A stretch of DNA of 64,000 bases from a virus, in the IMG/VR virus record IMGVR_UViG_3300026519_000008, positions 28,374 through 92,373 of that record; one strand, given 5' to 3'. This document shows positions 63,963 to 64,000 of the stretch, one piece after another. The position numbers and the translations under genes were made by a program. Position 1 is the first letter of the stretch; each line of letters begins with the position of its first letter. The notes beneath the pieces are model-generated. The model was not told the origin of the DNA. It did no database searches and saw only the letters and a list, made by a program, of their open reading frames with translations.

Positions 63963-64000
63963 TTAGTTGACAATACCAGTCACCAGCACCACCACCACAA
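63963..64000 (-). CDS. C-terminal end of a gene running off the right edge
   Basis: The frame ...VVVVLVTGIVN then TAA (63965-63963). The ending resembles the end of the next protein (KSLLVFWGDLSAG), so it may be a paralogue. Only 11 codons are visible. Confidence 0.4.
   Translation of the reverse strand, partial: VVVVLVTGIVN

Overview
The window is a continuous piece of a tailed double-stranded DNA phage genome, most likely a long-tailed siphovirus. Essentially every gene lies on the minus strand, so transcription runs from position 64000 towards 1. Phage origin is shown by a large terminase, a portal protein, a tape-measure protein of 2569 residues, a tail assembly chaperone pair with a programmed frameshift, endolysin, tail fibres and a full replication and recombination set. 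No integrase, tRNA or phage RNA polymerase was seen. Ten stereotyped sigma70-type promoters imply that the host RNA polymerase is used. A lipobox protein fits a bacterial host, perhaps Gram-negative, but the host cannot be named from this sequence.

Layout in transcription order. 63.9-59.2 kb: head-tail connector, tail completion, tail tube and tail assembly chaperone genes (the major capsid protein is presumably beyond the right edge). 59.2-51.5 kb: tape measure. 51.5-38.3 kb: distal tail, hub and large modular tail fibre proteins, one with twelve 24-residue repeats. 38.3-36.5 kb: a lysis-like group (one-TM protein, phospholipase A2-like protein, endolysin). 36.3-31.5 kb: a uracil-glycosylase/DNA polymerase I fusion, then the portal protein split by a mini-intein, closed by a strong terminator. 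31.4-29.1 kb: small genes including Ycf35-like DUF1257 and DUF2997, then dNMP kinase. 29.1-28.8 kb: non-coding candidate replication origin with four 22-bp iterons. 28.8-22.9 kb: putative initiator, putative helicase loader, DnaB-type helicase and primase. 22.9-16.6 kb: SSB, SF2 helicase, RecA, two PD-(D/E)XK nucleases and RuvC. 16.5-13.6 kb: a Ycf46-like AAA+ ATPase with a LAGLIDADG intein in its Walker B region. 13.5-10.4 kb: DUF3102-like protein, zinc-ribbon protein, clamp-loader-collar-like protein and lipoprotein. 10.3-5.0 kb: glycosyltransferase, ParB-like protein, probable small terminase and large terminase. 5.0-0 kb: small regulators, a UvrD-type helicase and short unknowns.

Three dispersed DNA signals stand out. 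(1) A 16-bp palindrome, CTGAAATTGATTTCAG (centre TG or CA), occurs 18 times at strikingly even spacing (mean about 3.6 kb, coefficient of variation about 0.3), both between and inside genes. (2) A strand-specific 15-mer, TCTTTCCCCACGCGA, occurs five times exactly and once degenerately, always in the same orientation. (3) Ten promoters with TTGACA and an 18-bp (twice 17-bp) spacer, mostly with an extended -10, each sit just past the stop codon of the preceding gene. Two leaders, those of the SF2 helicase and the DNA polymerase, carry terminator or alternative-hairpin structures that look like attenuators. The palindrome network, near a ParB-like gene and next to several promoters, is the best candidate for an undescribed genome-wide regulatory or DNA-organising system.
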